Positions 62,399 through 64,000 of a stretch of DNA of 64,000 nt are shown in pieces. The stretch covers positions 23,647 through 87,646 of the forward strand of contig CALJNA010000020.1 of the NCBI GenBank assembly GCA_937981955.1, given 5' to 3'. The notes below the pieces were generated by a model. That model did no database searches. It was not told the DNA's origin and saw only the letters and a list, made by a program, of their open reading frames with translations. Position numbers and translations under genes: made by a program. Positions within the stretch are counted from its first letter, which is position 1, and each line of letters opens with the position of its first letter. Source of the DNA: an uncultured Granulosicoccaceae bacterium (GTDB lineage Bacteria; Pseudomonadota; Gammaproteobacteria; Granulosicoccales; Granulosicoccaceae).

Positions 62399-63859
62399 AT
62401 GATCATTCGACCACAGCACATATTGCGATCGGTTTTACTTCTCACCGCACTGCTAACACTCTCTGCATGTTCATCCAGAAACCCCGTGGAAAACGGTGGT
62501 GGCGCAGGTTCAGATTCCCCGAATATCGACACAACCGGAAACTCGGCGAATAATGCCGGCGGCGGCGGCTCGATTGGCAGCCCGGGCTACGACATTAGAG
62601 ATACCAGTCTTGTGTATGCCTATCGTCGAAACAGTCCGTTTGCCGATGTGCTCAAAGACTGTGTGCTCATTGGTAGTGATTTTGAGCTTTCTTGTAAATT
62701 GTCTACCTTGCCGTTTATCGGCGATGGCATCAATCAGCCAACCATCGAAGATGTCATGAATCGCGTGCTGGTCACACACGACTGGATGGGTGAGCGATTT
62801 GAGCAGGTGCTGCGTGAAGCTCCTTCTGAAGTCATGACTATGTTTTCATCGGCCACCGCCGTACTTATTGGCAGTGAAGTGCGACCCTCATTTTATCAAG
62901 CAACTCACGGAGCGATACAACTTGACCCGGTTTACCTGTGGAGCTCGGTAGATGAAAAAAGCAGTGTGTCCATTGCACCAGACTTTCGTTCAGATTTTGG
63001 TGCTGATCTTCAGTTCTGGTTTATAGGTTCGCATCGCAACAGAAACGGCAACCGCCTGACCCCGTTCTACAGCCTTGAAGATGATTCAGTGCGTCCGGTA
63101 GAAGACGTAACAGTGCCATTGATACGTTTACTAGCGCACGAGCTGACTCATGCTACGGACTTTATGCCACGTTCAAAGATCGCAGGCCTTGACCCGAACC
63201 TGTCAGTGTATGACGCAATAATAAGTGTTTATGACGACTGGCTATCCCGTCAACTGACGTTTGATTATCCACTCAACAGTGAAGAGCTAAAGGGGTTTGC
63301 AGAATACCGATACACCACCGCAGGCAATGAGCGTGGTGCAACCAATGCACAAAAGGCCGCTACTGCCGCGGACGTAGGTGAGTTCATGGGTTTGGACGGC
63401 GCCATTCAGTTCTACAGCTATTCAACCATTCGAGAAGATCTCGCTCAGTTAACTGAGAGTGTCATTATGTCTTATCGCTACGACTCAATTACAAATATCG
63501 GGTTCGCGCAAAAACCGGCTAATGAAGACTCCTACACCTGCGATGAATTGGTGATGTCCTGGGGACGGCGTAATCGGCTGGCAGATCCACTAGTCAATAT
63601 CCGCGCGCGCAGAGCCGCAGATCTGGTTCTCTCACTAACACCGGAACTGGTTGCTTATCTTGATGATTCGCTTGGTGCTCCCGAAGCCATGGAAACCAAC
63701 GTTAGCTGGTGTGATAACCAACAACTGACTGCGCAAACGATTGCCGCTTCTCAACCTCGATCTGCCTCGTCTGTTAACGCACTGCAAGCCGGAGATCGAT
63801 TTCGCAGCATGATAAAAGAGATGCGCCTCGGTGCTCATCATGGTCCCTATCTTCCATAA
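62399..63859 (+). CDS. Lipoprotein with HELTH zinc-peptidase-like motif
   Basis: A 486-residue lipoprotein (LLTLSACSSR). The motif HELTH at residues 247-251 in LLAHELTHATDFMPRS is a gluzincin/HExxH zinc site; a third ligand could be the Glu in LKGFAEYRYTT, located downstream. The fold family is not recognised. Asn/Gly-rich spacing follows the lipobox. ATG 62399 has AAGGA upstream. It lies 19 bases after the OmpA gene and so probably belongs to the same operon, as a surface protease or sugar-binding protein. Confidence 0.75.
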   Translation: MIIRPQHILRSVLLLTALLTLSACSSRNPVENGGGAGSDSPNIDTTGNSANNAGGGGSIGSPGYDIRDTSLVYAYRRNSPFADVLKDCVLIGSDFELSCKLSTLPFIGDGINQPTIEDVMNRVLVTHDWMGERFEQVLREAPSEVMTMFSSATAVLIGSEVRPSFYQATHGAIQLDPVYLWSSVDEKSSVSIAPDFRSDFGADLQFWFIGSHRNRNGNRLTPFYSLEDDSVRPVEDVTVPLIRLLAHELTHATDFMPRSKIAGLDPNLSVYDAIISVYDDWLSRQLTFDYPLNSEELKGFAEYRYTTAGNERGATNAQKAATAADVGEFMGLDGAIQFYSYSTIREDLAQLTESVIMSYRYDSITNIGFAQKPANEDSYTCDELVMSWGRRNRLADPLVNIRARRAADLVLSLTPELVAYLDDSLGAPEAMETNVSWCDNQQLTAQTIAASQPRSASSVNALQAGDRFRSMIKEMRLGAHHGPYLP

Positions 63860-63938
63860 ATTGAAAGCCTGTGTCACTGCGTTGATGTGTAGTGGTGTTA
63901 ATGTGTTGTGGTTTTTAACGGGAACTAGTTAACGAGAA

Positions 63939-64000
63939 GTGGATTCGCTTTCGCAGTTTGCGCTCGGTGCCGCAATAGGAGAAGCAACACTCGGACGCTC
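63939..64000 (+). CDS. YdjM-family metal-dependent hydrolase, N-terminal fragment
   Basis: The window ends in a frame that starts at GTG 63939 and reads VDSLSQFALGAAIGEATLGR. This is the characteristic start of YdjM/DUF457-type inner-membrane metal-dependent hydrolases, which in most members begins with MDSLTQ followed by ALGAAVGEA. GAGA lies just upstream. Only 20 codons are visible, so the call rests on this N-terminal signature. In E. coli ydjM is LexA-controlled, but no LexA-like box is seen upstream here. Confidence 0.7.
   Translation, partial: MDSLSQFALGAAIGEATLGR

Noticed and set aside
63860..63938. LexA box searched for before the YdjM-type gene.
   Set aside because: No CTG-N10-CAG motif with A/T-rich centre was found in the 78 bases upstream.

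Overview
The window looks like a chromosomal segment of a marine or surface-associated gammaproteobacterium. The base composition is moderate. Most genes are closest in kind to gammaproteobacterial families: PqiABC, RutR/PreTA, DUF1127 proteins, a PA0069-type radical SAM protein and a YdjM-type hydrolase. Several large lipoproteins and cell-surface proteins, a GH16 glycanase and a choline-sulfatase suit life on algae or other organic particles. A Granulosicoccus-like or Chromatiales-like organism would fit, but this is a guess from gene content and not a placement. I saw no rRNA, tRNA, insertion sequence, phage gene or CRISPR array.

Region 1 (1-8809) is the right part of a type III secretion (T3SS) operon: sctN (cut by the window edge), sctO, a probable sctP, then a soluble histidine kinase and a FixJ/NarL-type response regulator, then sctQ, R, S and T. 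The two-component pair is embedded in the operon by overlapping starts and stops. After sctT lie two unrecognised genes on the opposite strand and a divergent OmpA-domain lipoprotein with a perfect palindrome in its promoter. sctU does not follow sctT.

Region 2 (8832-19390) is a complete reductive pyrimidine catabolism locus: preT and preA (dihydropyrimidine dehydrogenase), dihydropyrimidinase, an M20-type N-carbamoyl amidohydrolase, an NMT1/THI5-like ABC importer with two permeases, and a RutR-type TetR regulator. RutR-like sites lie upstream of preT and in the rutR/amidohydrolase divergent region. A strong bidirectional terminator closes the unit.

Region 3 (19464-24969) holds a LysR regulator flanked by two DUF1127 genes that share one leader motif, a small membrane protein, and a hybrid histidine kinase paired with a periplasmic molybdopterin-fold protein that lacks the usual cysteine.

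Region 4 (24970-43923) is mixed: lipoproteins, a secreted esterase with a C-terminal sorting-like tail, a pore-less voltage-sensor-like membrane protein, a 3-hydroxyisobutyryl-CoA-hydrolase-like enzyme, a radical SAM protein behind a LexA-like box, choline-sulfatase, a secreted GH16 enzyme, an MBL-fold hydrolase, an SDR, an APH-family kinase, a glycine-amidinotransferase-like enzyme coupled to a tandem NTF2-like protein, and a glycine-rich DUF533 protein.

Region 5 (44178-64000) contains a secreted DUF255 thioredoxin-like protein fused to a DsbD-alpha-like domain, a VWA lipoprotein in front of a pqiA-pqiA-pqiB-pqiC lipid-transport operon, a DMT exporter, an acyltransferase, a three-gene envelope operon (membrane coiled-coil protein, solute-binding/VWA lipoprotein and a compact VWA-like membrane protein), a Nudix hydrolase, and an operon of a large repeat-rich surface protein, an OmpA porin-like protein and an HELTH-motif lipoprotein. 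The first codons of a YdjM-type hydrolase end the window. The best candidates for undescribed biology are the three-gene VWA operon, the kinase/regulator pair inside the T3SS operon, the pore-less voltage-sensor protein, and the amidinotransferase/NTF2 pair.
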